DNA of 64,000 bases from Amycolatopsis rubida (GCF_900115345.1 NZ_FOWC01000003.1:310001-374000), one strand, 5' to 3'. Positions 17,476-27,001 are shown, numbered from the stretch's first letter. Numbers and translations are program-made. The notes: generated by a model not told the origin, from the sequence alone.

Positions 17476-17847
17476 ATGTCTCTGCGACCACCGCGCCCTC
17501 GGCGCGTCGCGTCCGTACGGCGGTTGCGTGCCGTTGCCGTCCTCGGCGTCGCCGGTGCCCTGTTGCTCGCTGCAGCGGCGCCAGCGGCGGCCGACGCGAT
17601 CGTCGTCGCCGCACCGCCCGGGTCGCTGGCTCAGGTCATCGACAACCTGCGCGGCATCCTGATCGGTCTGCTGGTCGGTCTGGCGACGCTGTTCCTGACC
17701 ATCGGCGCTGTGCGCTACCTCGCCGCGGACGGCGATGCGAGCGAGGTCGAGCGGGCGAAGAAAAGTCTGCGCAACGCCGCCATCGGGTACGGCCTGGCGA
17801 TGCTCGCGCCGGTTCTCGTCGAGGTCCTCAAGAGCGTGGTGGGCTGA
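17476..17847 (+). CDS. TrbC/VirB2-like pilin
   Basis: A 123-aa protein with a basic N-terminus and a signal-like hydrophobic stretch (AVAVLGVAGALLLAAAAPAAADA). Two transmembrane helices follow, separated by a short polar loop: LAQVIDNLRGILIGLLVGLATLFLTIGAVRYLA and the C-terminal AAIGYGLAMLAPVLVEVLKSVVG. Signal plus two helices is the VirB2/TrbC plan. Such proteins form the transfer pilus or line the secretion channel at the membrane. The ATG at 17476 follows GGAAGGA by about 6 nt. The VirB6-like gene begins 2 bp after its stop, as usual for T4SS operons. Confidence 0.75.
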   Translation: MSLRPPRPRRVASVRRLRAVAVLGVAGALLLAAAAPAAADAIVVAAPPGSLAQVIDNLRGILIGLLVGLATLFLTIGAVRYLAADGDASEVERAKKSLRNAAIGYGLAMLAPVLVEVLKSVVG

Positions 17848-17849
17848 GG

Positions 17850-19946
17850 ATGACGAGCTGCTCGCCGCGGCCCGCCCGCCCGTTCGTGCCTCAGGCACTG
17901 CGATTCGCCGCCCGGCTGCGCGTCGCCGTCCTGGCGGGGCTGGTGTGCTCGTTCGTCGTCGCGCTGCTGGGCGCCTCGGCCGGGCACGCGCAGGCGCAAC
18001 CGATGCCGTTGCCCACGGGGTCCGCTCCCGGGCCGGAGATCCGGTTCCCGACTGTGCCGAAGGCCACGCCCGCACCCCCTCCGGCAGCAGTGCCGGGCTC
18101 GGGGCAGCCGCCGATGCCGTTGCCGACGAACCCGGACCAGGGCTGGCCGAGCGAGTTGCCGCCGTTGCCGAAACCGGGGCAGCCGCCGCAGCCCTGGAAC
18201 CCGCCGGCTCCCGCGCCGTCGAGCCCGGTGCAGCCGCCGCCGATCCAGGTCGACCCCGGCCACCCGGTGGCACCCGCGCCGCCAGCGCCGCAGCAGGGGC
18301 CGCAGCCACAGGCGGACTCGACCGATTGCGGCTGGCTCGACGTGGTGTGCAAGGCCGGGCAGGCGATCGACAAGTGGTTCACCGGCCTGGTCACGTCGGC
18401 GATGGACCCGGTGCTCGACCTGGTCGGCCGGACCTCGATGACGACCCCGGATCTTGCGGGCAACGCGCAGATCAGCCAGTTGTGGGACATCACGCGCTGG
18501 GTCGCGAACTCGCTGTTCGTGTTGTTCGTGGTCGTCGGCGGGATCGTGGTCGCGTCGCACGAGACGCTGCAGACCCGGGTCGCTCTCAAGGAGACGCTGC
18601 CGCGGATCGTGGTCGGGTTCATCGCGGTCAACGCGTCGCTGTCGCTGATCGGTTTGGCGATCACCACGGTCAACGGGATCGCGACGGGGATCCTGGCCGG
18701 CGACGGGTCCGGCGGGATCACGACCGGGGTGAAGGACGAGATCCACCGCCAGTTGGACAAGGGCGGGATCTTCATGATCCTGGTCGCGCTCGTCGTGCTG
18801 ATCCTGGCGGTCGTCCTGCTCGCGCTGTACGTGGTGCGGCTGACGATCACCGTCATCGTCGTCGTGGCCGGGCCGCTCGCGCTCGTGTGCCACGCCTCGC
18901 CCTACACCGAGGGCATCGCCAAGCTCTGGTGGCGCGGCCTGTTCGGAGTGCTGGGGATCCAGGTGCTGCAGGCGGTCACGCTGGTCGTGTTCGTCAAGGT
19001 GTTCTTCGTCCAGGGCACAACGGGCCCCGGCGCTACACAGCTGCTCGGCGTGTCGGGCGGGTTGATGAACCTCGTCATCTCGGTCGTGCTGCTGTTCATC
19101 CTGATCAAGATCCCGTCCTGGGTGATGCAGCACGTGGGCCTCGGCGGACGGTCGGCGATCGGGTCAATCGTGAAGTACGCGGCCATCGCCAAGGGACTGG
19201 GGATGCTCGGCATCGGCAAGGGTGCGGGTGCCGTCGGCGCTCGCGGCACAGGCCGGCGCCGCAGGAACAATGCCGGTGCTTCTGCCCGGCCGGGCGGCAG
19301 CCGGTCGGCCGGAAGTCCAGGCCCCGCGCGTGGTGCATCCCGCCGTCGCGGAACCGCGTTCGGGCCCGGAGCACAGCGGGTGGCCCGGGGCGCTGCGCGC
19401 GCGGCACGGGAACGGGCCAGCCGGGCGTGGGCCGCGCCCGCGCGCATGGCACGCGACGCGCGCACCGCCGCGCGCGAGCGCCGGCAGCCGTGGAGCGACG
19501 GCGGGTTCACTCCCGCCTCCGGCGCGTTCGTGCCCGCACGGATGTCGAGCACGCCGACCGCAGCGACCGTGGCGCCGCCGATCGAGTCCACCCGCTGGGG
19601 ATCGCCCGACCCGCGGCGTCGTTCCGGTCCGCCTCCGACCGCGGCCGACGCCCGGACGTCGACCGCAGCAAAGACGGCTCGGCCGGCGACCGCGAGCCAG
19701 GCACGGGACCGGGCCACGCCGCGCGCGCCGTCCCGTGCCGCCAGCACGGCCGCGCGCCGTACGACGGCAACCGCTCCGCCGCTGCAGGCACCGGGTGCCA
19801 GTCCGTCTCCGCAGCGCGCTGCGGACCGCAGCAACCCGGCACGCCGCGCTACGGGCGGTGCGCCGAAGCGACAGCAGCCGGCCGCGCCCCGTTCCGGGGC
19901 GGCGACGCCGAAGCAACGGAATCCGAAGAAAGGGGGTGGCCGCTGA
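17850..19946 (+). CDS. VirB6/TrbL-like channel protein with long Pro-rich and basic tails
   Basis: A 698-aa protein. A signal-like segment at about 20-45 precedes a proline-rich extracytoplasmic stretch of about 110 residues. Residues about 190-440 contain six or more hydrophobic helices, including LFVLFVVVGGIVVASHETLQTRVALKETLPRIVVGFIAVNASLSLIGLAI and a long double helix, LVALVVLILAVVLLALYVVRLTITVIVVVAGPLALVCH, with TEGIAKLWWRG between helices. That GIAxLWWR signature is typical of TrbL/VirB6 proteins of Gram-positive T4SS. The C-terminal 230 residues are a disordered Arg/Ala/Pro-rich cytoplasmic tail that may contact DNA or the ATPases. It starts 2 bp after the pilin stop, and its stop overlaps the next start (TGATG). 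Confidence 0.8.
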   Translation: MTSCSPRPARPFVPQALRFAARLRVAVLAGLVCSFVVALLGASAGHAQAQPMPLPTGSAPGPEIRFPTVPKATPAPPPAAVPGSGQPPMPLPTNPDQGWPSELPPLPKPGQPPQPWNPPAPAPSSPVQPPPIQVDPGHPVAPAPPAPQQGPQPQADSTDCGWLDVVCKAGQAIDKWFTGLVTSAMDPVLDLVGRTSMTTPDLAGNAQISQLWDITRWVANSLFVLFVVVGGIVVASHETLQTRVALKETLPRIVVGFIAVNASLSLIGLAITTVNGIATGILAGDGSGGITTGVKDEIHRQLDKGGIFMILVALVVLILAVVLLALYVVRLTITVIVVVAGPLALVCHASPYTEGIAKLWWRGLFGVLGIQVLQAVTLVVFVKVFFVQGTTGPGATQLLGVSGGLMNLVISVVLLFILIKIPSWVMQHVGLGGRSAIGSIVKYAAIAKGLGMLGIGKGAGAVGARGTGRRRRNNAGASARPGGSRSAGSPGPARGASRRRGTAFGPGAQRVARGAARAARERASRAWAAPARMARDARTAARERRQPWSDGGFTPASGAFVPARMSSTPTAATVAPPIESTRWGSPDPRRRSGPPPTAADARTSTAAKTARPATASQARDRATPRAPSRAASTAARRTTATAPPLQAPGASPSPQRAADRSNPARRATGGAPKRQQPAAPRSGAATPKQRNPKKGGGR

Positions 19947-20941
19947 TGCGCGGTGACGAGGAGGTCCCGTTGTCGGCGCGCGTGCCCGCCGACGTGGAGA
20001 AGCCCGACAAGATCCTGTTCGGGTTGACCGCCCGGCAGGCCGCGATCCTCGGTGTCACCGCGCTGCTGCTGTGGGGCGGCTACCAGCTCACCCACGCGTT
20101 CGTGCCTCCGGTGGTGTTCGCCGCGGTCGCGATCCCGGTCGGCGGGGCCGCGTTCGCGCTGGTGACCATGCGCCGTGACGGCCTCACGCTCGACGCCTGG
20201 CTGCTCGCCGCGCTCAAACAACAGCGGAGCCCCCAGCGCCTGGTGCCCGCTGACAGCGTGCGCGGCGACTCGGTGCCGGGCGCGCCCGCGTGGGTCGCGG
20301 CGGACGCCGGGCCGCTCCCGGCGCCGCTGCGGCTCCCGGCGGAAGCGATCTCGGCCGGGGGCGCGATCGACCTCGGCCAGCAGGGCACCGCGCACGCCGC
20401 GGCGTGTTCCACGGTCAACTTCGGGCTGCGCAGCGCCGGCGAGCAGAACAGCCTCATCGCCGGGTTTTCCCGGTGGCTGCACTCGCTCTCGGGCCCGGTG
20501 CAGATCGTGGTCCGCGCCGAGCGCCTCGACCTGGAGCCCTACCTCGACGCGCTCGCCGACGAGGCCGGCGGGCTCCCGCACCCCGCGCTGGAGCAGGCGT
20601 GCTGCGGGCACGTGGAGTTTCTGCGCGAGCTGGCGTCCAGCCGGGACCTGCTGCGCCGCCACGTCACCGTCGTGTTCCGCCAACCGGCCGCCGGACCGCG
20701 GGGCCGGGACGTGAGCGCAGCACTGGCCGTGGCTCGCCGGGCGCATGAAGCGGCGCGTGCGCTGCGCGGCTGCGAAGTCGTCGTCGCCCCGCTCGACGGC
20801 GCGGCGGCGCACGCGGTGCTCAGCGCCGCCGCCGACCCCAACGGCGACCCGTCCGCGACCCGCGCCGGCACCGCCTCCGGCGTCGTCACCGCACAGCCCG
20901 CCCTGCACAGGCCGGGCGCCGACGAGGATCCGGAGGTCTGA
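19946..20941 (+). CDS. PrgI-family T4SS membrane protein
   Basis: A 331-aa protein. The N-terminus, VPLSARVPADVEKPDKILFGLTARQAAILGVTALLLWGGYQ, is the PrgI signature: a short beta motif, then KILFGLTxRQ and two transmembrane helices at about 27-72. PrgI-type proteins anchor the VirB4 ATPase in the Gram-positive T4SS inner complex. The C-terminal 240 residues form a soluble region (NFGLRSAGEQNSLIAGFSRWLHSLSGPVQIVVRAERLD) of the type seen in actinobacterial PrgI proteins, resembling the N-terminal region of VirB4 partners. It overlaps the VirB6 stop by 1 nt and is followed 3 bp later by virB4. Confidence 0.8.
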   Translation: MRGDEEVPLSARVPADVEKPDKILFGLTARQAAILGVTALLLWGGYQLTHAFVPPVVFAAVAIPVGGAAFALVTMRRDGLTLDAWLLAALKQQRSPQRLVPADSVRGDSVPGAPAWVAADAGPLPAPLRLPAEAISAGGAIDLGQQGTAHAAACSTVNFGLRSAGEQNSLIAGFSRWLHSLSGPVQIVVRAERLDLEPYLDALADEAGGLPHPALEQACCGHVEFLRELASSRDLLRRHVTVVFRQPAAGPRGRDVSAALAVARRAHEAARALRGCEVVVAPLDGAAAHAVLSAAADPNGDPSATRAGTASGVVTAQPALHRPGADEDPEV

Positions 20942-20944
20942 GCG

Positions 20945-22822
20945 ATGAACACGATCGAACTCCTCCGGCGCGGAGCCCGCCGTCTCGTCGGCAGCCGCTC
21001 CGCACATTCCTCGCCCGGAAGCGGCGCCGCTGTGGCCGGGCCGGACGCGGTCGAAGTCGGGCCGCGGTGGCTGCGTGTCGGCGACGGCTATGCCGCCACC
21101 CTCGCGGTCACCGGCTATCCGGCCGAGGTCGGAGCGGGCTGGCTGGAACCGCTGCTGTCCTATCCCGGCCGCCTGGACGTCGCGCTGCACATCGACCCGA
21201 TCAGCCCCGCCGTCGCCGCGAAACGGCTCCGCAAGCAGCAAGGCCGCCTGGAGTCCGCACGCAACTCGTCGGCGGAGAAGGGCAAGCTGGACGACCCGGA
21301 GACCGAGGCCGCCGCGGCCGACGCCGCCGACATGGCCTTCGCCCTGGCCCGCGGCGAGTCGAAACTCTTCCGCGTCGGGCTCTACCTCACCGTGCACGCG
21401 GCGACCGAGGAGGACCTCGACGCCGAGGTCTCCGAGGTCCGGTCGCTCGCCGCAAGCCTGCTGCTGGACGCCCAGCCCGCGTCGTGGCGGTCGGTGCAGG
21501 GCTGGACCTCCACCCTGCCGCTCGGCGTCGACTTGCTCGGGATGCGCCGCACCCTCGACACCCCTGCACTGGCCGCCAGTTTCCCCTTCACGTCACCGGA
21601 TCTGCCGACCGCGGACCCGTCTCCGCACGCGCCGTTGACCGGCCGGCTGTACGGGGGCAACGCCAGCTCCCACGGGCTGGTGCTGTTCGACCGCTGGAGC
21701 CAGGACAACTACAACTCCGTCGTCCTCGCGACCAGCGGCGCGGGCAAGTCGTACTTCACCAAACTCGAAGCGCTGCGCTCGCTCTACCCGGACCCGCACC
21801 GGCCGGCGCCGGAGGGCGAGGTTCCGGTGCAGGTGTTCGTCATCGACCCCGAAGACGAGTACCAGCGGCTCGCCGAGGCCGTCGGCGGCGCCTATCTGCA
21901 TCTCGGCGCACCGGGCGTGCGGCTAAACCCGTTCGACCTTCCCCCGGGCGCGCAGAAGATCCCGGACGCGCTGACCCGGCGGTCGCTGTTCATTCACACT
22001 CTGCTCGCGGTGATGTTCGGCGAGTCGTTGACGCCGCAGGAGGCCGCGGTGCTCGACCGGGCCGTCACCGCCGCCTACGCCTCGGTCGGCATCACCGCCG
22101 ACCGGCGCACCTGGTCCAGGCCCGCCCCGGTGCTGGCCGACCTCGAAGCCGCGCTCGTCGCCGACAGCACCGACGGCGGGGACCCTGCCGGGGCCGATCT
22201 GGCCGCGCGCCTGACTCCGTATGTGTCGGGATCGTTCTCCGGCCTGTTCGACGGGCCCACCACCACCGCGCCGGACGGGCACCTGGTCGCGATCTCGCTG
22301 CGGGACCTGCCCGACGAACTGAAATCGGTGGGCACCCTGATCGCCCTGGACGCCGTGTGGCGGCGCGTGCTCGACCCGCACCACCGGCGCCGGCGGCTGG
22401 TGATCGTGGACGAAGCCTGGCTGCTGATGCGCCAGCCCGAAGCGGCGAGATTCCTCTACCGGCTCGCCAAAACCGCCCGCAAGTACTGGGCCGGCCTCGC
22501 GTTCGTGTCCCAAGACGCCGGGGACGTGCTCTCCACCGATCTGGGCACCGCGATCGTGTCCAACGCAGCGACGCAAGTCCTCATGCGACAGGCGACACAA
22601 GCCATCGACGCCATCGCCGACGCGTTCCGCCTCTCCGACGGGGAACGCGCCTACCTGCTGGCCGCCGGGATCGGCGAAGCACTGCTGATCGCGGGCCTGT
22701 ACCGGGTGGCTTTTCACGCGCTCGCCTCCGACGAGGAAGACGAACTCATCACCACAGACCCGGAATTCCTGGCCGGAATTGAAGATCCGGACGTGGACCC
22801 CGGTCGGGAGAATCTTGAATGA
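20945..22822 (+). CDS. virB4: VirB4/TraC-type conjugation ATPase
   Basis: A 625-aa cytoplasmic ATPase. Walker A is ATSGAGKSYFTK at about 262-273 and Walker B is RRLVIVDEAWLLM at about 481-493. A downstream Gln motif, FVSQDAGDVL, and the C-terminal SNAATQVLMRQATQAIDAIADAF complete the HerA/VirB4 core. The N-terminal 200 residues carry the VirB4 substrate region (ISPAVAAKRLRKQQGRLES). VirB4 energises assembly of the channel and transfer of DNA and protein, binding to the PrgI/VirB6 membrane complex. The start at 20945 follows GAGCG, 3 bp after the PrgI stop. The operon is interrupted after this gene by an antisense DUF3644 gene. Confidence 0.9.
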   Translation: MNTIELLRRGARRLVGSRSAHSSPGSGAAVAGPDAVEVGPRWLRVGDGYAATLAVTGYPAEVGAGWLEPLLSYPGRLDVALHIDPISPAVAAKRLRKQQGRLESARNSSAEKGKLDDPETEAAAADAADMAFALARGESKLFRVGLYLTVHAATEEDLDAEVSEVRSLAASLLLDAQPASWRSVQGWTSTLPLGVDLLGMRRTLDTPALAASFPFTSPDLPTADPSPHAPLTGRLYGGNASSHGLVLFDRWSQDNYNSVVLATSGAGKSYFTKLEALRSLYPDPHRPAPEGEVPVQVFVIDPEDEYQRLAEAVGGAYLHLGAPGVRLNPFDLPPGAQKIPDALTRRSLFIHTLLAVMFGESLTPQEAAVLDRAVTAAYASVGITADRRTWSRPAPVLADLEAALVADSTDGGDPAGADLAARLTPYVSGSFSGLFDGPTTTAPDGHLVAISLRDLPDELKSVGTLIALDAVWRRVLDPHHRRRRLVIVDEAWLLMRQPEAARFLYRLAKTARKYWAGLAFVSQDAGDVLSTDLGTAIVSNAATQVLMRQATQAIDAIADAFRLSDGERAYLLAAGIGEALLIAGLYRVAFHALASDEEDELITTDPEFLAGIEDPDVDPGRENLE

Positions 22823-22878
22823 GCGTGCACGCGTGTGTGAGTCCACCTACCTCTGCGGCACGGTTGATCGACGCCTGT

Positions 22879-23988
22879 TCAGGCGGCTGTCGCCATGCAG
22901 CCAACGATGGTGCAGGGCGGGCGGGACTTGGCGCGCCCCAAGGGCTTATGCGCTTCCCAGAGCAGATCGAGGTCGAGCTCGCCGACTTCGTCTCGCATCT
23001 TCGTAAAGGCTTTGTCGGAAAACCGAAGGTGCCACTGCGATCCGAAGTTGAACCAGTGGTGGCACGTCTCATCGTCGTCGATACCGAGATGCTCGCGAAG
23101 CGCTTTGCTCACCGGAATCGTGAGGCCAAGCGCCTTGGCCAGTTCGGTGGGCGATCGATGAAATTTCCGTTGCAGGTCGACTTCGCGAATTGCTGCTGCG
23201 GGAACAGATTCGTCCGCGACGAAGCGCACCGGGGCTCCGCGCTTCTGCGTGAAGTGGACAGTCAGGGAGACACCGGCACCGTCTACGGTCGTCGCGACGT
23301 CATTGAGCCGAGGAAAGACGCGGTCCAGCGGTTCCGCGTGGCGGATACCGCGTTCGACGCGAGACACGTCGCGGTCGGAGACCCGGACGTCCTCGGCGAC
23401 GTGTGCCTCCATCGCAAGCAACGTGCGGATGCGAGCGCGAGCTTCGTGTCCAGCGCGGCGACCGGGTTTGAGCAGCGCCGCGATCTGGCTGTACTCCTCG
23501 TCGACGATCAGCGCCAGATCGCGCGGAGGGTCGACCGAGACCGGCAGCACCCTCGTCGGCAAGTGGTTGGCCAGCCGTTCATCGAAAACTCGTTGCAGGA
23601 TCTCGTCGAACAGCGTTATGGCTGCTCGGGCATGCAGGTAGAGCAGTTGTTCCGATACATGGTTGAACCAGTGCTGTTCGTCGTCACGCATGGCGTCGAT
23701 GGCTCGCAATGTTCCAGCGTCTGCGTCGCTCAGTTTGAGGTGCGGGTCGCCAGCGGCGAGCCGCACGCACTTGTCGAAACCGATCGATCGGCCGGTGGAC
23801 GGGTCGAACACCTTCGTCCCGCCATGTACCAGCGCAGCCTTCAGCAGCATCTCGAAGGCATGCTGCAACTGCAGCAGCACGCGGCTGATGCGGCCGAGGT
23901 CGTGCGGAGAGTTGAACGCTTCGACGGCGCTGGTGAGCGACGCGAGCGCTTTGCCCCGCAGCACTCGAACATCTTGCTTGAGCTTCAT
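22879..23988 (-). CDS. DUF3644-type protein with HEPN RX4H motif (defence-like cargo)
   Basis: A 369-aa protein. The ATG at 23988 has a GGAGG 6 nt upstream. The N-terminal helical region has LLQLQHAFEMLLKAALVHGG, typical of DUF3644. At residues 101-106 is RDDEQH, an R-x4-H motif as in HEPN ribonucleases, followed by WFNHVSEQLLYLHARAAITLFDEIL. DUF3644 proteins are found near defence islands and are suspected HEPN-type toxins or nucleases. The C-terminal half (PTELAKALGLTIPVSKALREHLGI, HHWFNFGSQWHLRFSDKA) looks like a winged-helix or recognition region. It lies antisense between virB4 and the coupling-protein genes, so it probably entered the transfer operon later. Confidence 0.7.
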   Translation of the reverse strand: MKLKQDVRVLRGKALASLTSAVEAFNSPHDLGRISRVLLQLQHAFEMLLKAALVHGGTKVFDPSTGRSIGFDKCVRLAAGDPHLKLSDADAGTLRAIDAMRDDEQHWFNHVSEQLLYLHARAAITLFDEILQRVFDERLANHLPTRVLPVSVDPPRDLALIVDEEYSQIAALLKPGRRAGHEARARIRTLLAMEAHVAEDVRVSDRDVSRVERGIRHAEPLDRVFPRLNDVATTVDGAGVSLTVHFTQKRGAPVRFVADESVPAAAIREVDLQRKFHRSPTELAKALGLTIPVSKALREHLGIDDDETCHHWFNFGSQWHLRFSDKAFTKMRDEVGELDLDLLWEAHKPLGRAKSRPPCTIVGCMATAA

Positions 23989-24260
23989 AGTTGCCTCCAC
24001 GCGTCGACCACATCTGGTAATCGGCGAACGCGGCAGAGTGATACAGCGGTTTTGATTGCGGTTCGGTCACTCCAGATTCGTGGAACGGCAAATACCCGCG
24101 GCTCTGGGCGACGCTCCGACCCACATCCTAGCTTTGCCGCCTGCGCCGAACCCGTGTGCAGTTCGACCAAACCCCAGTCCGCGTTTTCTGCGGCGACTGT
24201 CACCAACGACGCCGGGGTCCCGACGAGGATTCCGGCCGACGACGAGGACGGCCTCGAACC

Positions 24261-25496
24261 ATGAATACAGCACCGACCATGCTCGCCTCCCTCCCCGACC
24301 CCGCCCTGCTCGCCAAGCTGGCCGCGGTCCGGGACTGTGCCTCGGCCTGGATCGCCCAGCATCGCGTGTGGGTGATCGGGGTCGCCGTTCTCGCGGCACT
24401 CGCCGTCACGGCGGTGGTGCGGTTCCGGCGATCGGCGCGGCGGCGTTGGTACGAGGGCGCCCGGCTGGTGGCCGTGCTGCCGCCAGCCGGGCTGGATCCT
24501 GCCGCGGCGCTGGCCGGGGCGCGCCGGTTGTGGTGGGACCTGCCGGGTTTGGCCCCGCCGCGCTGGAAACGTCTCGTCGCCGGGCTGCCGCACCTGACCG
24601 TCGAATACCACCTGAGCGCGGGCGAGGATCTTGCCGTCTGCATGTGGTTGCCCGCACCGATACCGACCAGCCGGATCGACGCCGCCCTGCGCGCGGCCTG
24701 GCCCGGAACCCTCGTCCTGGACCGGGCCGACCGCGACACACGCGGAAACCCCGCGGCTGAGGGGCTTTCACAGAGGACGGGCCTGGTGGTCACCGGCGGC
24801 ACCGTGCGCCCCGAACGCCCCGAGCATCTGCCGTTGCAGGTACCCGATCCCCGCGACGACGCTGCGGATCCGTTGCGGGCATTGGAGGCCGTGGCCGGGC
24901 AGCTGGCCGACGGCGAATCCGCGGTCGTGCAGATCCTGGCGCGGCCCGCGGTCGGCCGACGGTTGCGCCGCTACCGCCGCACCGTGGACAGGCTGCACTC
25001 CGGACGCCCGGGTCGCCGCTCAGCAGTAGCCGGGTTCGTGTCGGTCCTCGTCCGGGAGCTGATGGAGATCGTCACCGGCAGCAAATCCACCGCCGCCACC
25101 CACGGCGCCGGGGACCGTCCGGTTCGGCGACTGGACCCGCAGCAGACCGAGGAACTGCGCAAGATCCGGGCGAAAAAGCTTCAGCCGCAGTGGGAAGTCG
25201 GGCTGCGCTACTACGCGGCTACCACTGCCAGCGGCCCGAAAGCTGTTGCCCGGGTTCGCGGCCTGGCCGACTCGTTGTTCGGTGCCTTTGCTCTCCTGGC
25301 CGGACGCAACGCCCTCGCGCGCCACCGCCTGCCGAGGCCGCGCGCGGCGGTCGAATCACGGCGGATGCGGCGCGGCGCGCTGCTCTCAGCCGCGGAACTG
25401 GCGGCACTGGCGCACCTGCCGCCCCGGACCGACGCACTCTCCAGCGGCCAAGCCCGCAGCGTTCCCGCGCCGATCGACGCCACCCGGCGCCTCTGA
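24261..25496 (+). CDS. N-terminal half of a T4SS coupling-protein system (membrane anchor protein)
   Basis: A 411-aa protein with one transmembrane helix, VWVIGVAVLAALAVTAVVRF at about 36-55, followed by RRWYEGARLVAVLPPAGLDPAAALAGARRLWWDLPGL. A soluble alpha/beta region contains LPHLTVEYHLSAGEDLAVCMWLPAP, VVQILARPAVGRRLRRYRR and FGAFALLAGRNALARHRLPRP. This layout is the N-terminal part of actinobacterial conjugative DNA-transfer ATPases, which I recall usually being one polypeptide with the motor domain. Here it ends 28 bp before a separate motor gene in another frame. It presumably anchors the motor to the membrane and the channel. The start was chosen at ATG 24261. The upstream 272 bp back onto the antisense DUF3644 gene and must carry a promoter or be read from virB4. 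Confidence 0.65.
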   Translation: MNTAPTMLASLPDPALLAKLAAVRDCASAWIAQHRVWVIGVAVLAALAVTAVVRFRRSARRRWYEGARLVAVLPPAGLDPAAALAGARRLWWDLPGLAPPRWKRLVAGLPHLTVEYHLSAGEDLAVCMWLPAPIPTSRIDAALRAAWPGTLVLDRADRDTRGNPAAEGLSQRTGLVVTGGTVRPERPEHLPLQVPDPRDDAADPLRALEAVAGQLADGESAVVQILARPAVGRRLRRYRRTVDRLHSGRPGRRSAVAGFVSVLVRELMEIVTGSKSTAATHGAGDRPVRRLDPQQTEELRKIRAKKLQPQWEVGLRYYAATTASGPKAVARVRGLADSLFGAFALLAGRNALARHRLPRPRAAVESRRMRRGALLSAAELAALAHLPPRTDALSSGQARSVPAPIDATRRL

Positions 25497-25524
25497 CGCG
25501 GGTGCCGGGAAGAAAGGGATTTCG

Positions 25525-26934
25525 TTGCCCGCGAACAAGAACCCGTCAGCTGCCCGGCGCGAACCCGATTCCGCAACCCCGGGCCGGCTCGTGCTCCGCC
25601 CGGCGAACGACCCGCGACGGCGAACGCCGAAACAGCTCGGCGTCACCGACGCCGGGCCGGCGCGCCGAGTCGTGCTGCCTGTCGCCGACGCCCGCACCCA
25701 TCTCCACCTGGCCGGTGCCACCGGCAAAGGCAAGTCGACCCTCCTGCTGCACTTGGCTCTCGCCGACATCGAGGCTGGCCGCGGCGTCGCGGTCATCGAG
25801 CCGCGCGGCGACCTCATCCGCGACCTGCTCGACCGGATGCCGCGAGAATCCGGCGAGCGGCTCGTGCTCATCGACCCCGACGAAACCCAGGCCCCGCCAG
25901 CGCTCAACGTGCTCGACCCGGCCGGGCTCGGCGGCGAAATCGTCGCCGAGCACCTGGTGTCCACCTTGCACCGCATCTACTCCGCCTCCTGGGGACCCCG
26001 GGTGGAAGACACCCTGCGCGCCGCGGCGTTCACCCTCGCCCAGCGCCCCGGCTCGACCCTGGCGGACATCCCGCTGCTGCTGACCAACGCCCGCTATCGG
26101 CACGAAGTGACCGGCCGGATCAAGCGAGAGGACCCGGTCGGCATCGGCGGATTCTGGACCTCCTACGACCGGCTCACTCCCTCGGCCGCGGCTGCGCAAG
26201 CCGGACCGGTGCTGTCCAAACTCCGGGCGGTCACCGCTCGCCGGTTCGTCGCGGACCTGTTCGGCACCGCCACGTCCAGCTTCGTGCCCGCCGACATCCT
26301 CGACGGCGGGATCCTCCTCGCGCGGCTGCCCAAAGGCGAACTGGGCGAAGACCTGGCACGGCTGGTCGGGTCGCTGCTGGTGGCCTCCCTCTGGCAGGCC
26401 GCGATCGGACGCTCGCACCAGCCCGAGCACGATCGCGCCGACGCGACCGTCATGATCGACGAAGCGCAGAACTTCCTCCACCTGCCCACCCCGCTCGGCG
26501 ACGCACTGGCCGAATCCCGCGGCTACCACCTCGGATGGGTCCTCGCGCACCAGCACCTCGGCCAGCTCACCCCCGAACTCGCCACAGCCCTGGACGCCAA
26601 CGCCCGCAACAAGTCCTTCTTCGGGGTGAGCCCCGACGACGCCCGGCACCTCGCCGCGCACGTCGGCCCGCACCTCGACGCGAGCGACCTCGCCCGCCTC
26701 GCCCCGTATCAGGCCGCGGTGCGGCTGTCGATCGACAACCGCGACACCGCCGGATTCACCATGAGGACCCTGCCGCCGCCACCGGTCATCGACGGCCGCG
26801 CCGACGAGCTGCGCGCCGCAGCGCGTGCCCACGGCATCGACCGCGCGATCCGCGATCGCGACCGCAGCCGCCGCATGTTCGCCACCCGCGCACCCGCCAC
26901 CGACCCGGACTCCGGGCCGGACGAATTCGACTGA
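25525..26934 (+). CDS. VirD4/TraG-like coupling ATPase (motor part)
   Basis: 469 aa from a TTG start, with AAAGGGA about 6 nt upstream. Walker A is GATGKGKSTLLLHLAL near 63-78, and Walker B is ATVMIDEAQNFLHLPTP near 307. Further core motifs are VAVIEPRGDLIRDLLDRMP and the sensor region WVLAHQHLGQLTPEL. The TraG/VirD4 or HerA-type motor receives the processed DNA strand and pumps it into the channel. It lacks a membrane anchor of its own, which the preceding gene seems to supply. The order anchor, motor, replication-relaxation protein, wall hydrolase is the usual downstream part of actinobacterial T4SS loci. Confidence 0.85.
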   Translation: MPANKNPSAARREPDSATPGRLVLRPANDPRRRTPKQLGVTDAGPARRVVLPVADARTHLHLAGATGKGKSTLLLHLALADIEAGRGVAVIEPRGDLIRDLLDRMPRESGERLVLIDPDETQAPPALNVLDPAGLGGEIVAEHLVSTLHRIYSASWGPRVEDTLRAAAFTLAQRPGSTLADIPLLLTNARYRHEVTGRIKREDPVGIGGFWTSYDRLTPSAAAAQAGPVLSKLRAVTARRFVADLFGTATSSFVPADILDGGILLARLPKGELGEDLARLVGSLLVASLWQAAIGRSHQPEHDRADATVMIDEAQNFLHLPTPLGDALAESRGYHLGWVLAHQHLGQLTPELATALDANARNKSFFGVSPDDARHLAAHVGPHLDASDLARLAPYQAAVRLSIDNRDTAGFTMRTLPPPPVIDGRADELRAAARAHGIDRAIRDRDRSRRMFATRAPATDPDSGPDEFD

Positions 26935-27001
26935 CCCGCACCGGCTCGCCATAGGCCTACCGAATCCCTGTCCGCGCTTCACGATCGGAGGCACGTTTCC
27001 C

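Noticed and set aside
18902..21397. 831-codon minus-strand frame over virB6/prgI
   Set aside because: Opposite a conserved T4SS operon; no family resemblance in the translation.
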